From positions 1 to 56,353 of the IMG/VR virus record IMGVR_UViG_3300046804_004565: a stretch of DNA of 56,353 nucleotides; one strand, given 5' to 3'. The position numbers and the translations under genes are program-made. The notes beneath the pieces were generated by a model. It made no database searches. It was not told the DNA's origin and saw only the letters and a list, made by a program, of their open reading frames with translations. Each line of letters opens with the position of its first letter. Position 1 is the first letter of the stretch. This DNA is from a virus. Positions 16,260-24,999 of this stretch are shown piece after piece.

Positions 16260-16617
16260 AAGTGACGTATATTATTCCGCTTCCTATTCCTGTGGTTATT
16301 GGTGGAGGGTTTGATATCACAGGAGATTTTGTTCCCATATATTTCCATCCTGTCTTGTTGCTCTTGGATTTGGTTTTGACCCAGAGTTCTTGAGGCTTGG
16401 AGAAGAAAATGTCATACGAGTTGATCAAAGAAGAATATGCTATTCTTTTGAATTTTGCATCATTTGCCACAAACAATCTTTTTTGGATGTTCAGCGAGTT
16501 TATTCCTTTTGAGTTTATCAGGAAAAACGAATCGCCTCTTCTGAAAAAAGAATCGCCGGGATTTGCCGAAACAATGTTTTCCGGTGAAGAATATTCAAGT
16601 GTGAGTCTTATTCTCAT
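16252..16617 (-). CDS. Adhesin-family protein 3: stand-alone N-module
   Basis: Almost the whole 121-aa protein is the shared module: SSPENIVSANPGDSFFRRGD, then INSLNIQKRLFVA, then SKPQELWVKTKSKSNKTGWK. A Pro-rich tail and the end GSGIIYVTYE follow. It has no receptor-binding domain, so it may cap a site, act as a spacer, or be the remains of a longer adhesin whose C-terminus has been lost to the protease gene that starts inside it. Confidence 0.75.
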   Translation of the reverse strand: MRIRLTLEYSSPENIVSANPGDSFFRRGDSFFLINSKGINSLNIQKRLFVANDAKFKRIAYSSLINSYDIFFSKPQELWVKTKSKSNKTGWKYMGTKSPVISNPPPITTGIGSGIIYVTYE

Positions 16618-16653
16618 AGTTAATAAATTCTGCTGTTCATGTTTATATATTTC

Positions 16654-19602
16654 TTAAATAGATGAAACTCCGTATCTAGATGATAAATAATTGTGTATTG
16701 CGGCTCTTGGTCCACTGTATGTTACAATGCTGTTCAACGAAGATGTATGACCTGTTAGATTACCCCTTGTAACAATTACTTCTGGAACAGTGCCTGTCCA
16801 TCCTCTGTAATTTATCTTATTTGCTGCAAACTTGAAGTTTCCAGATCCGCTGTTTACATACGAGCCTGTATGATTGAAGTATACATAATAAGATCCTGTC
16901 GTGGATGTGACTTCCCAAACATATGCTCCATTTGTATTCGGTTCCGTATATGAGTTGTCTATTCTTGTCGTTCTGAAGCATCCCATATAAGATGTGCCTC
17001 CCAATCCCCACCAAGAGTCGGATGCTGCGCTTTCACCGTCATACAATGTATAAGCATCTTGATTCGAGCTTGCTTCACCAAGTATGAACAGTGATGCACC
17101 GTTTTTCATGTTTTGTGTATATGTCAAATCGACCGTTCCAAGATTTGCGCTGGCAAATGCAAGTGTCGGCTTGTAATTTATAGAAGCAGATCCAGCGGAA
17201 ACAAATGTCGGCATGCTTGCATAAGAAGTTTGTGTATAATTGATATTGTTTCTAATATTATACCAAGTTGATACTTTATTACTTCCGCTGACTTTATATC
17301 CGCCCATAGCAGATACCCACAATACCGTATCATCAAACCATCCATTTGCCTTGGATGAAGATATCGCAGTAAACAACGAAGCAGAGTCTTGTATTACGCC
17401 GCCGTCGGCAGTGACTCTTGTAATATATTTGTCATATACTTGTTGTGCAGTAAATGTTGTTGGGTCGTATTTGGATTGCAGATAGTTATACACCTTTTCT
17501 CTGGTTCCAGTTGGATTGACTGGCGTATAACTTGCAAGAGAACTTGTAACTTGACCGCCAATATTTTTTCCGAATGCAAGGATTTCAGCGATACCTCCCT
17601 TGATAGATCTATCATTTCTGCCAGAATTATCGGAAATAATGTGATACGACCCAGAGTTATATGCATATGCTCCTTCCGTATATACTCTCTCTTTATTGAT
17701 ATTGACAATATATCCTGTAGAGTCGGCTGTTAGATCCCATATATTTGTACCAATGTTTGGAGTATACGCCGTGGTTCCAGCTATTCTAACCGATCTGAAT
17801 GCACCCATAAAAAGGCTAGATCCGTTCAAATACCACCATTGATCCGTGTCTGTTCGGGTTGCATATAGAGAATATAGATTGTCAGGATATGTTTGTTCAG
17901 CAACTATAAACATCGTAGATCCACTAAAGAATGTGTTTGCAATATTTCCAAGTATCAGTGCACTTCCAGTATCTCCACCGGCACCATCGAATATCATCAT
18001 TCTGTTACCATACAGACCATCGGATCCAGTGGTAGAAAGTCTAGGACATTGTGTAGATCCAAGAGATTGAGTGGCGTCTTGATTTCCAATGATATTGTAC
18101 CATTTTACAACATAACTTCCAGACAACTTGTATCCGCCAGCTCCAGAGAACCAAAGAGAGGCGGAAGTATACCACCCATTGGATTTTGCAGTGCTAATCA
18201 TTTCGATGATTGCATTTTGATCGGCAACGGTTCCCCCATCAGCCGTTACTCTGGCAAAATATGTATTAGCTTCCAAATTTGGATCTATAGGAGATATAGT
18301 TGGAGTTACAGTTATTGTTGGGGTTACTGATATTGTTGGTGTGTTGGTGGATGTTACTGTTGGGGTCGGTGTACTGGTGGATGTTACTGTCTGTGTCGGC
18401 GTAATGGTCGCAGTTGGGGTAAGAGTTGGAGTAGGAGTTAGACCAGGTGCCACCAAATCATATTTTTCTGACCATATAAGATATCCAAGACCATCAAGTG
18501 CTCGGACAAGTATACTCTGAATTCCAAATTGTCCCGTGTATGGATTTCTGACAAATCCAAGAGATCCTGTTACAACTGTTGCAACTGGCCCTCCCGATGT
18601 AAGAGATATTTGTTGACCGCTCGTGAAATATGGTTCTCCAAGAAAATCAATTGCAAAATATGGATTGTCGTCTGTGCTTCCTCCCGGCGTATCATATCTT
18701 CTGACCGTTGTAGCCATTTCGATATCCCACTTGTTTGTGGAATAATTTGGAGTAAATGTCGCATAACCGTTATAGTCATATTTGTAAATTGTATAACCAG
18801 TTCTGGCTGCGACGTAGTTCCAGTTAAGAGTGAATGGAACCATCTGTGTTGCTGTTGGAGTGACCGTGATAGTCGGCGTAATTGTAGGTGTCACACTTAT
18901 GGTTGGTGTGATTGTTTGAGTAGGCGTATTTGTCGGTGTATATGATACCGTGGAAGTTGGTGTAGAAGTTGGAGTTGCGGTCGGAGTCTCACTTGGTATT
19001 GGCGTCTCAGTTGGTGTTGGAGTTTCCGTCGGAGTAGGTGTTTCAGTCGGCGTTGGAGTCTCGGTTGGTGTTGGAGTTTCCGTCGGAGTAGGTGTTTCTG
19101 TCGGGGTAGGTGTCGGTGTAGGAGAAGATCCGGCGGTCGGAGTTACCGATGCAGTTGGAGTTATTGTCGGCGTATTTGTCGGTGTAGGTGTAAGCGTGGA
19201 AGTGAGCGTCACCGTCGGTGTTGGCGTCGCCGTGCTGGATAAGGTAATACTTGGAGTTAAAGTTGGAGTTGGGGTCGGTGTTTCTGGGATCGATAATGCT
19301 CCTGGAGATTTTACTCCCATAAACTTCCAATTTTCTTTTCCATCTTCTCCAATTGCCCACAGTTCTCTTGGTTTGGAAAATCTTATTTCATACGAATCCA
19401 ATGGTAAAGCAAACACATAATCTTTGTATTTTGGGTCATTGAAAATGAAAAGCTTTTTTGGTATTTCCAGTTTCTTAATACCATTTTGATTGATCAAATA
19501 GAATCTATCATCTTCTCTATAGAACAAATCACCAACCTTTGCAGAAACAATTCCTTCCGGGTTGGAATCTTGAAGAGTTAAAATTATGCGAAGTGTTGGC
19601 AT
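16654..19602 (-). CDS. Adhesin-family protein 4: N-module, Pro/Thr linkers and twin C-terminal domains
   Basis: A 982-aa protein. Residues 1-105 are the shared module. A long Pro/Thr/Glu linker follows (about 110-260, repeats of TPTPTE), then a folded domain of about 130 residues starting [21 protein letters not shown] second Pro/Thr linker comes next, then two homologous domains of about 230 residues each, both beginning with [16 protein letters not shown] followed by LWxSxxGGYKxSGS and ending with YLxSKYD/YLSSRYG. The twins look like LamG/concanavalin-type glycan-binding domains. The linkers would be extended and flexible. Probably a tail fibre or head adhesin. Confidence 0.8.
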   Translation of the reverse strand: MPTLRIILTLQDSNPEGIVSAKVGDLFYREDDRFYLINQNGIKKLEIPKKLFIFNDPKYKDYVFALPLDSYEIRFSKPRELWAIGEDGKENWKFMGVKSPGALSIPETPTPTPTLTPSITLSSTATPTPTVTLTSTLTPTPTNTPTITPTASVTPTAGSSPTPTPTPTETPTPTETPTPTETPTPTETPTPTETPTPTETPIPSETPTATPTSTPTSTVSYTPTNTPTQTITPTISVTPTITPTITVTPTATQMVPFTLNWNYVAARTGYTIYKYDYNGYATFTPNYSTNKWDIEMATTVRRYDTPGGSTDDNPYFAIDFLGEPYFTSGQQISLTSGGPVATVVTGSLGFVRNPYTGQFGIQSILVRALDGLGYLIWSEKYDLVAPGLTPTPTLTPTATITPTQTVTSTSTPTPTVTSTNTPTISVTPTITVTPTISPIDPNLEANTYFARVTADGGTVADQNAIIEMISTAKSNGWYTSASLWFSGAGGYKLSGSYVVKWYNIIGNQDATQSLGSTQCPRLSTTGSDGLYGNRMMIFDGAGGDTGSALILGNIANTFFSGSTMFIVAEQTYPDNLYSLYATRTDTDQWWYLNGSSLFMGAFRSVRIAGTTAYTPNIGTNIWDLTADSTGYIVNINKERVYTEGAYAYNSGSYHIISDNSGRNDRSIKGGIAEILAFGKNIGGQVTSSLASYTPVNPTGTREKVYNYLQSKYDPTTFTAQQVYDKYITRVTADGGVIQDSASLFTAISSSKANGWFDDTVLWVSAMGGYKVSGSNKVSTWYNIRNNINYTQTSYASMPTFVSAGSASINYKPTLAFASANLGTVDLTYTQNMKNGASLFILGEASSNQDAYTLYDGESAASDSWWGLGGTSYMGCFRTTRIDNSYTEPNTNGAYVWEVTSTTGSYYVYFNHTGSYVNSGSGNFKFAANKINYRGWTGTVPEVIVTRGNLTGHTSSLNSIVTYSGPRAAIHNYLSSRYGVSSI
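18290..18440. repeat. Second Pro/Thr-coding low-complexity tract
   Basis: Irregular repeats of GTTGGGGT/GGTGTAACTG type encode the second linker of the 982-aa protein ([19 protein letters not shown] and similar). It is less regular than the tract at 18984-19110. Confidence 0.65.
18984..19110. repeat. 18-bp tandem repeat encoding TPTPTE
   Basis: Seven or so imperfect copies of an 18-bp unit (GTTTCCGTCGGAGTAGGT on the plus strand) encode the TPTPTE linker. A higher-order copy of 54 bp is visible: a stretch starting TTGGTGTTGGAGTTTCCG near 19011 recurs near 19065. Such repeats can gain or lose copies by slippage. Confidence 0.8.
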
Positions 19603-19627
19603 TTTATTAATTAAGTATATGTCATGA

Positions 19628-20416
19628 TCAAACGCACGATATTGCCAATGTCCAAGATGTCCCGACGCCGCCTTCGCAATTTGGTATCACTCGAACCCTA
19701 AGTGTTGTTGTTCCAGATGGAATGGTGACAGTAGGAGTATATGTGTTTGAAATGCATCCAGAATCCGCAATCGATACTCCGTTTGCATATAAGATCAGTC
19801 TATCTTTTTGCATGTATGCATTGAATGAAACATTTATGCTTCCTCCACCGACAAAATCACTCGTCACATCGTATGTTACATCATATCCCTCGTCCCCTCC
19901 GGAAGAATTAAGATTTAGAGAACAAAATCCGCCAGGAAAAGGAGTTCCAGATGGAGTCACCGTTGGAGTTGGAGTTGGTGGAGGTAAACTGGTGGTTGGT
20001 GTCGGAGTTACTGTCGGCGTCGGGGTTAGTGTTATGGTAGGACTTGGTGTTGGAGTTGGTGAGGCGGGTATTTCCACGGCAAATGGATTGCATACACATT
20101 GAAATCTCCAACCGGTGTTGTCCCCAGAATCAGTTTCTTTTCCCCATACTTCTCTTGGTCGCAAAAACTTTACCTCATATGATTCCGGTACAGAAGAAAA
20201 TGTATGAAACTTTCGGTCGGAATTAGGGTATTTGAATTCGGAGGCAGATCCTATAAAACGTCTCTTTGGTATATACAGTTCTTTCGCCAATACTCCATCG
20301 TCGTTAACAAGATAAAATCGTTCGCCTTCTCTATAGAACAGTTGTCCAATTTTGGCGGACACTATTCCTTCCGGATTTGATTCTTTAAGATTTAAAAGTA
20401 TGTAATTTTGTTTCAT
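19628..20416 (-). CDS. Adhesin-family protein 5: N-module, short Pro/Thr linker, beta domain
   Basis: A 262-aa protein. Residues 1-115 carry the shared module ([40 protein letters not shown]). A linker of about 45 residues is built from TPTPT repeats. The last 95 residues ([34 protein letters not shown]) read as a small beta-sandwich with several Cys. The module is closest to that of protein 4 (both NPEGIVSAK). It lies 11 bases from the next adhesin. Confidence 0.75.
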   Translation of the reverse strand: MKQNYILLNLKESNPEGIVSAKIGQLFYREGERFYLVNDDGVLAKELYIPKRRFIGSASEFKYPNSDRKFHTFSSVPESYEVKFLRPREVWGKETDSGDNTGWRFQCVCNPFAVEIPASPTPTPSPTITLTPTPTVTPTPTTSLPPPTPTPTVTPSGTPFPGGFCSLNLNSSGGDEGYDVTYDVTSDFVGGGSINVSFNAYMQKDRLILYANGVSIADSGCISNTYTPTVTIPSGTTTLRVRVIPNCEGGVGTSWTLAISCV

Positions 20417-20427
20417 CTGCTGTTATG

Positions 20428-20856
20428 TTAAAACACCGATGCGGCGGTTCCTCCATCAAGAATCACATCACCGTATACTGGTCCAGCTCCTGATGCGTTT
20501 CCTCCATCCACATAATAAATATTGGCGGTAGGAGTTGCTGTAGTCAGGTTTATCGACTTGGAAGAAACAAACTTCCATCCTTTGGCGTTGAATCCAGAAC
20601 CTGTTTTTATCCAAAGTTCGTGGGCTTTTTCAAATACTATATATTTGTTGGTTATTGACGGATACCAAAGCTCGTTATAGTATTTTGTGGCGAAGCTTCT
20701 TTTTCTTACGTCTATTCTCTGATACTGGTTGTTCTTTATCAGATAAAAAAGATCGTTTCCTGACCTGTAAAAGTATGTGCCTGGAAAAGCGCGGATGATT
20801 TTTTCCGGATTGGCGTTTTCCAATTCAACCTGGCGTGTCTTTGGCAGAAATCTCAT
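20428..20856 (-). CDS. Adhesin-family protein 6: N-module with short tail
   Basis: A 142-aa protein that is mainly the shared module (NANPEKIIRAFPGTYFYRSG; IDVRKRSFATKYYNELWYPS; HELWIKTGSGFNAKGWKF). The C-terminal 35 residues are Gly/Ala-rich and end DGGTAASVF, similar to the trimmed ends of phage short-fibre proteins. It is the first gene of the operon and has a class II box seven bases before the ATG. Confidence 0.75.
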   Translation of the reverse strand: MRFLPKTRQVELENANPEKIIRAFPGTYFYRSGNDLFYLIKNNQYQRIDVRKRSFATKYYNELWYPSITNKYIVFEKAHELWIKTGSGFNAKGWKFVSSKSINLTTATPTANIYYVDGGNASGAGPVYGDVILDGGTAASVF

Positions 20857-20863
20857 ATATATA

Positions 20864-20872
20864 ATAAATATA
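20864..20872 (-). promoter_or_regulatory. Class II box TATATTTAT for the adhesin operon
   Basis: On the coding strand the box reads GTTATATTTATTATATATATG, with seven bases between the box and the ATG at 20856. Confidence 0.6.
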
Positions 20873-20902
20873 ACGAGATCCCAACTTCAACTTATTATAT
20901 TA

Positions 20903-21211
20903 TCAAGATGTTGGCGGAGTTGACAAGTTCTCTATTTCTTTGACCACTTCCATCAACACCTTCTTGCGGCTGTTGATGACAGTATCATACTTCTTCATCT
21001 TTTTGAGTTTGACGCCCAGTATCTTGTCAAATCTGTCTTTTTGCTTCTTGTAAGCCTGATATATCTTGTCTTTCTCGGCATTATAATCAGCCAATTCCTG
21101 TTCTACTTTCTTCTTCCACTCGTTGAGGAGATATACTTTTTGATCCGGCGTTATTTCACCATTAGGATCTATCTTCATCTGATTGTCTGTCGTAACAGTT
21201 TCGTCGCTCAT
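20903..21211 (-). CDS. Coiled-coil protein, 102 aa
   Basis: Residues 25-95 are strongly helical and charged (KKKVEQELADYNAEKDKIYQ; KKYDTVINSRKKVLMEVVKE), consistent with a coiled coil or long hairpin. The first 20 residues are acidic and polar. The start overlaps the upstream HNH-like gene by four bases. Possibly an assembly chaperone or structural spacer; nothing specific is shown. Confidence 0.65.
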   Translation of the reverse strand: MSDETVTTDNQMKIDPNGEITPDQKVYLLNEWKKKVEQELADYNAEKDKIYQAYKKQKDRFDKILGVKLKKMKKYDTVINSRKKVLMEVVKEIENLSTPPTS

Positions 21212-21762
21212 ACATCACCTTGTTTTTCTTCCTGCACTTCTATCTGAATATCCTCCGGAGCTTCAGTTTCGGCTATTTTGAATGTTTTGCGGCAACCGAA
21301 TGGATTATTAACGTGCAGGAAATAGCAGTTATAGCACAGAAATTCAAGATTCTCACCTTTCTTGTTCTTGGCGTTGCCGTCGATATAGTTCAATAATACC
21401 GGAACAACATTGTCAGATATTCTGCGTTCGCTGAATCCGCATTTGTTGCACTTTTCTTCCATTCTTTTGGAACGGATAAGACGGGTCTTGAGACGATTGG
21501 TGCTATAGTTTGGAAATTTGCCTTCTAAAATCTTGTTCAGTGGATACTTTCCGCTGTCTTCGTTCTTGATCGCCTTGCTGATTCCTTTTCCAGCCATATT
21601 TGCCACTCTGCCATACAGCCCATACATCTTGGCATATTTGCGATATGTCATAAAGCTCACACCCAGCTTGCGCGAGCACTCTGCTTCTGTTTTGCTTATG
21701 CTCTGGGCGGCGAGGATTTCGCTCTCCAATAGCATTCTTGTTGGTCTTCCTTTGAGTAGCAT
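21208..21762 (-). CDS. HTH plus degenerate HNH-like zinc protein
   Basis: A 184-aa protein. Residues 22-52 (SKTEAECSRKLGVSFMTYRK) look like a helix-turn-helix. Residues 100-155 align by eye with the phage HNH core: CNKCG, then NYIDGNAKNKKGENLEFLCYNCY. The usual catalytic DHIDGN has become NYIDGN and the final CxxCH has become CYNCY, so both His positions are lost. The zinc frame appears kept. It is probably a DNA-binding protein derived from a nuclease, perhaps with a regulatory or packaging role. The start context GGTTATTTATG includes a Shine-Dalgarno-like AAAGG. Confidence 0.7.
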   Translation of the reverse strand: MLLKGRPTRMLLESEILAAQSISKTEAECSRKLGVSFMTYRKYAKMYGLYGRVANMAGKGISKAIKNEDSGKYPLNKILEGKFPNYSTNRLKTRLIRSKRMEEKCNKCGFSERRISDNVVPVLLNYIDGNAKNKKGENLEFLCYNCYFLHVNNPFGCRKTFKIAETEAPEDIQIEVQEEKQGDV

Positions 21763-21774
21763 AAATAACCTTTC

Positions 21775-22029
21775 TTATTTTTCAGATGATACAATGGTGC
21801 TGTATGTGTTTGATACGATGACAAAATCTCCAAGTTCTTTTCTGTCTATCAGAAAAGATTCATCTCTTGTCCATATGAAAATATAATCATCCTGTTCGTG
21901 ATATGAACAGGACTTGAAAGTCTTGGCACCAACTCCCTTGATGCTTACATAAAGCGTCTCGTGATAATCTTCCTCGGTCAAGTGTTGACCCCAATCCTTC
22001 TGAAGTTGTATCGCCTGTTTGCTTGTCAT
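21775..22029 (-). CDS. Hypothetical protein, 84 aa
   Basis: I start at the ATG at 22029 (MTSKQAIQLQKDWGQHLTEE), four bases after the stop of the upstream gene; a start at 22053 would overlap that gene. Short mixed alpha/beta protein with FKSCSYHEQDDYIFIWTRDE. No family recognised. Confidence 0.6.
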   Translation of the reverse strand: MTSKQAIQLQKDWGQHLTEEDYHETLYVSIKGVGAKTFKSCSYHEQDDYIFIWTRDESFLIDRKELGDFVIVSNTYSTIVSSEK

Positions 22030-22033
22030 ATGA

Positions 22034-22381
22034 TCACTCCGATATTCCTGCATCGTCCTTCGCCAAGTCTTGACCAGATTCTTTCAGGAAACTCTTTCTC
22101 AGATCTTCCGCCAAAGAATATTGGGCCGCGTTGTTCAATGCTACATATGCATTCACCAGCTTTTCCTTGCGTGAATTTTTTGTCTTTTTCACGATGAGAA
22201 GAGCACCGATGTTGAAGGTCGTTGGCTTCTTGAGTTCCTGTTCTATCGCACGGGCACAAGCTTCAAACAGTTGCGAATTTTCGGTGTCAAAAATTTCCGA
22301 ATCTATGGATACCGGCTGCACCCAATCCGGACCTTCCACATAATAAGTGACTGTTTTAGTCTGCGATTTCATTTTGCTCAT
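22034..22381 (-). CDS. Hypothetical protein, 115 aa
   Basis: It begins MSKMKSQTKTVTYYVEGPDW. The centre reads LFEACARAIEQELKKPTTFN and GALLIVKKTKNSRKEKLVNA, an alpha/beta layout common among small T4-like phage proteins. A class II box lies two bases before this ATG, so the second Met (third codon on) is an alternative start. Function unknown. Confidence 0.65.
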   Translation of the reverse strand: MSKMKSQTKTVTYYVEGPDWVQPVSIDSEIFDTENSQLFEACARAIEQELKKPTTFNIGALLIVKKTKNSRKEKLVNAYVALNNAAQYSLAEDLRKSFLKESGQDLAKDDAGISE

Positions 22382-22383
22382 AT

Positions 22384-22392
22384 ATAAATATT
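22384..22392 (-). promoter_or_regulatory. Class II box variant AATATTTAT
   Basis: It lies two bases before the ATG at 22381 and overlaps the 3' end of the helicase gene. One base differs from the common TATATTTAT. Confidence 0.4.
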
Positions 22393-24034
22393 AATTAAAT
22401 TCAGTTCCTATTGATACATCTCCATCATTTATGGTGTCGAGGGCTTGTAATTTTAATTTTACCTTCTCACACACCTCTTCTTCAACCGTGTTAGCCACGA
22501 AAACTATCTTTTGCAGGGATTTTGTTTTGCCACCATCTCTCCAAACTCTGCCCAGCGCCTGTCTTAGATCTACGGCAGATGGTGTGGGTGATATAAGTGC
22601 GATTCTTGGATAGTTTCCATTCAGATCGTGCAAACTAAGTCCGGCTCCTCCCGCCTTCACGTTCACTATAATAACTCTTTTTTTATCGGCTTGAAAGGCG
22701 GCAATATTGTCGTCGCGTTCACTTCCTTTGTTTTCGCCCCATACAACACAGTTTGTATCCAACCGCTTGCTTAATGCTCGCACGGATTCGCTGAAATTTA
22801 CGAATATGACCACGCTCATACCAGCTTCTATGGAATCTTCCGCCATTTCAACAAACAACGGTATTTTTATAAGTTCAGCTTGTTGTCTGGCTCGTAGCAT
22901 AATGGTCATTGCATTCAACTTATATTCTTTAGTATTTTTACAAACCGCCCTAAGATACGCCAACTCCTTGTCCATCTCTTCGTAGATATGCTTGAGTTCT
23001 TTCTCGGATTGTTCATCGATGTTATATGCCTCGGCAATAACTTCGCTGTCCGGAAATCCTTTGATATCCTCACGGCGTATTCTCACACCTCGTTCGAGAA
23101 AAAGGTCAGCGTGAAGTTTTCTTAATACATCCTTGCTACCATCAAACTCCCAACCAAATCTTCCTTTATCGCAACCGTGCTCTCGCAAAAATGTAGTCCA
23201 CTTACCATTCTTGTATACTCCTGTGATAAGACCAACTGTCTTTAGTTCGATTGGATTGATAGCATTGGTCGCGGAGCAGCATAGTATCTTATATCCCTGT
23301 TTGTGCGCGGCTATGGCGATTTCAGAGTTGATGGTACCGTGACCTTTGAGACGATGACTTTCGTCAAATATGATCAATGTGTTCTTATGGAGATTCCATT
23401 GAAAGAATTGGCGGTTGCTGGTGCGGCTAATTGGTTTCCATACACCAATCTCTTTATACTTCCCCGTCTTCACGGACTCGTAGTTCAATACGAATTCGGG
23501 CTTCATCCCAAAGTGATTAATTATGACTTTGTTCCAAGAGTATATGACTGCCTTGGGACATACCACGGCAATCTTCATACCAAGCTCTCTTGCTACAGCC
23601 ACGGCGGCATATGTCTTGCCAGCACCGGTATCACTGCCATCAAGCGCCGCTTTATGTTGCAGAATAGCTGCGCACAGCTTTGATACAACAGGAACCTGAA
23701 ACTCTCTTAGTCCGGTTATGTTTTTTACTTCGTAACTCTTCAGAGAACTTGTTGTAGGCACATCAATTTTCTTGGTGGCATTGTCTTTACCGAAGTCTTC
23801 TCTGAAGTCGGCTTTGTATGTCTGCCATTCATACAACGCCCATTGATTTAATTTATTCTTGCCTATGCTATATCCCTGCGCCTTGAGATTGATCTTGCTG
23901 TTATTCCAGAATACAAAAAATCCTTCAAGATAATCTTGAGGTATAACCCACCAGCGCATCCACTTAGGACCATATTTGGTGTTTACCTTGGCTGGCTCGG
24001 ACCAGTTTATGAATAACTTTTTATCAGTTCCCAT
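22391..24034 (-). CDS. SF2 helicase (SNF2/UvsW-like)
   Basis: A 547-aa protein starting at the ATG at 24034 (MGTDKKLFINWSEP); a TTG 36 bases upstream is less likely. Motif I SDTGAGKT is at 134-141, motif II DESH at 224-227, motif III SAT at 254-256, motif V VKAGGAGLSLHD and motif VI QALGRVWRDGG near the C-terminus. The arrangement fits SF2 translocases such as SNF2-like helicases and phage UvsW, which remodel branched DNA using ATP. The N-terminal 100 residues are extra and Trp-rich (KWMRWWVIP). It overlaps the upstream gene by 11 bases. Exact class uncertain, helicase call firm. Confidence 0.9.
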   Translation of the reverse strand: MGTDKKLFINWSEPAKVNTKYGPKWMRWWVIPQDYLEGFFVFWNNSKINLKAQGYSIGKNKLNQWALYEWQTYKADFREDFGKDNATKKIDVPTTSSLKSYEVKNITGLREFQVPVVSKLCAAILQHKAALDGSDTGAGKTYAAVAVARELGMKIAVVCPKAVIYSWNKVIINHFGMKPEFVLNYESVKTGKYKEIGVWKPISRTSNRQFFQWNLHKNTLIIFDESHRLKGHGTINSEIAIAAHKQGYKILCCSATNAINPIELKTVGLITGVYKNGKWTTFLREHGCDKGRFGWEFDGSKDVLRKLHADLFLERGVRIRREDIKGFPDSEVIAEAYNIDEQSEKELKHIYEEMDKELAYLRAVCKNTKEYKLNAMTIMLRARQQAELIKIPLFVEMAEDSIEAGMSVVIFVNFSESVRALSKRLDTNCVVWGENKGSERDDNIAAFQADKKRVIIVNVKAGGAGLSLHDLNGNYPRIALISPTPSAVDLRQALGRVWRDGGKTKSLQKIVFVANTVEEEVCEKVKLKLQALDTINDGDVSIGTEFN

Positions 24035-24341
24035 GAACGTCTTTTGTTCGCTTGAATCTGTCAGCTTCAAAGATGTTGCATTTTACGGGAGTAGAGTCGT
24101 TGCGTATGACGCCGATATTGAAATACTGTTCCATTTGATCATAAAAGGCTCTGCCAGTCGGTTCGTCGGCGCTATGACCAATACTTTCGGCATTGTTCAT
24201 ATATTGAGCGCGGGTCTGCTTCAGATGACGTTGGCACATTCCTTCCAAGTGCTTGATGACACCGCCAATGGTTTCAAACAGAATTACTGGATTTTTTCCG
24301 TTCTGTTTCACGGTGCTGTCCACGATATAATATTTTGGCAT
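24024..24341 (-). CDS. Hypothetical protein, 105 aa
   Basis: It begins MPKYYIVDSTVKQNGKNPVI. An alpha/beta N-terminus is followed by a helical middle (IKHLEGMCQRHLKQTRAQYM) and a basic tail. The start follows AAAAGGTTATATG, a Shine-Dalgarno-like site. The last 11 bases overlap the helicase start. No family recognised. Confidence 0.65.
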   Translation of the reverse strand: MPKYYIVDSTVKQNGKNPVILFETIGGVIKHLEGMCQRHLKQTRAQYMNNAESIGHSADEPTGRAFYDQMEQYFNIGVIRNDSTPVKCNIFEADRFKRTKDVHGN

Positions 24342-24359
24342 ATAACCTTTTATTTTTTA

Positions 24360-24515
24360 TCAACCCAGTCGCAGGTCGCCAGTGATTTTCACCAGATGGT
24401 TGACATCATTCTTGAGCCAGATGTCGCCGTTGCCATCAACGGTGATAAGATCTAAATCTACTGCTTGCTGAACTGTGATTGGATTTCCTTGATAGTATAT
24501 TTGTCCTGTGTACAT
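24360..24515 (-). CDS. Small hypothetical protein, 51 aa
   Basis: A 51-codon frame starting MYTGQIYYQGNPITVQQAVD and ending LVKITGDLRLG. It resembles short beta-rich phage proteins. It fills an otherwise empty gap, ends 18 bases before the next gene and has a class II box 20 bases before the ATG, so I take it as real. Confidence 0.6.
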   Translation of the reverse strand: MYTGQIYYQGNPITVQQAVDLDLITVDGNGDIWLKNDVNHLVKITGDLRLG

Positions 24516-24535
24516 AGTTTGAATGGGTTGTATAT

Positions 24536-24544
24536 ATAAATATA
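24536..24544 (-). promoter_or_regulatory. Class II box TATATTTAT (minus)
   Basis: Twenty bases before the ATG at 24515. Together with the plus-strand box at 24588-24596 it forms a divergent late-promoter pair. Confidence 0.5.
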
Positions 24545-24587
24545 AGATTGTCTACTATTATGCTTGTGCATATTGCAATTGTCAATA

Positions 24588-24596
24588 TATATTTAT
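24588..24596 (+). promoter_or_regulatory. Class II box TATATTTAT (plus)
   Basis: Seven bases before the ATG at 24604 of the acetyltransferase gene. Confidence 0.55.
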
Positions 24597-24603
24597 ACAC
24601 AAG

Positions 24604-24999
24604 ATGAAGCTAAAGAAACTATTAGAACAGCAAGGTGTGGATATAGAAAACAAGGTAGCGACGTTTGAGCGCACACTACAATCATTATACCCAGAGATAG
24701 ACGAAGTGGGAATATACTATGATAGAAACAACGGCAGCTTGTTTCTTAGCGACTTTTATATCAAACCAGAACATAGAGGCAAAGGAGTTGGCACAAAAGT
24801 AATGAATAGCATTGTTCAGTTCGCCAACAATGTTAAGCTCCCAATTGTTCTCATACCAGAACCCGAAGATGATGATATGTCAACATCAGATCTGATAAAC
24901 TTTTATAAGAAGTTCGGATTTGTAGTAAACAAAGGCAAGAAGAAGGATTATACTTTCAGCGACCCATTTGCGTTGACGATGTATCGTCTGCCGTCATAA
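24604..24999 (+). CDS. GNAT-family N-acetyltransferase
   Basis: A 131-aa protein on the plus strand. The acetyl-CoA motif is FYIKPEHRGKGVGTKVM (Q/RxxGxG/A type), and the C-terminal NFYKKFGFVVNKGK is typical of GNAT folds. It transfers an acetyl group from acetyl-CoA to an amine; the substrate, small molecule or protein, cannot be told. I start at the ATG at 24604 because a class II box lies seven bases upstream and longer readings run through the promoter. Its 3' end overlaps that of the converging lipoprotein gene by six bases. Confidence 0.85.
   Translation: MKLKKLLEQQGVDIENKVATFERTLQSLYPEIDEVGIYYDRNNGSLFLSDFYIKPEHRGKGVGTKVMNSIVQFANNVKLPIVLIPEPEDDDMSTSDLINFYKKFGFVVNKGKKKDYTFSDPFALTMYRLPS

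Noticed and set aside
18984-19110. CRISPR array
   Set aside because: The repeats are contiguous 18-bp coding units without spacers, in frame with the linker of a large protein.
18950-19420. Plus-strand frame of [10 protein letters not shown] repeats
   Set aside because: It is the antisense shadow of the Pro/Thr linker repeats; it has no start signals and the minus-strand protein is clearly real.
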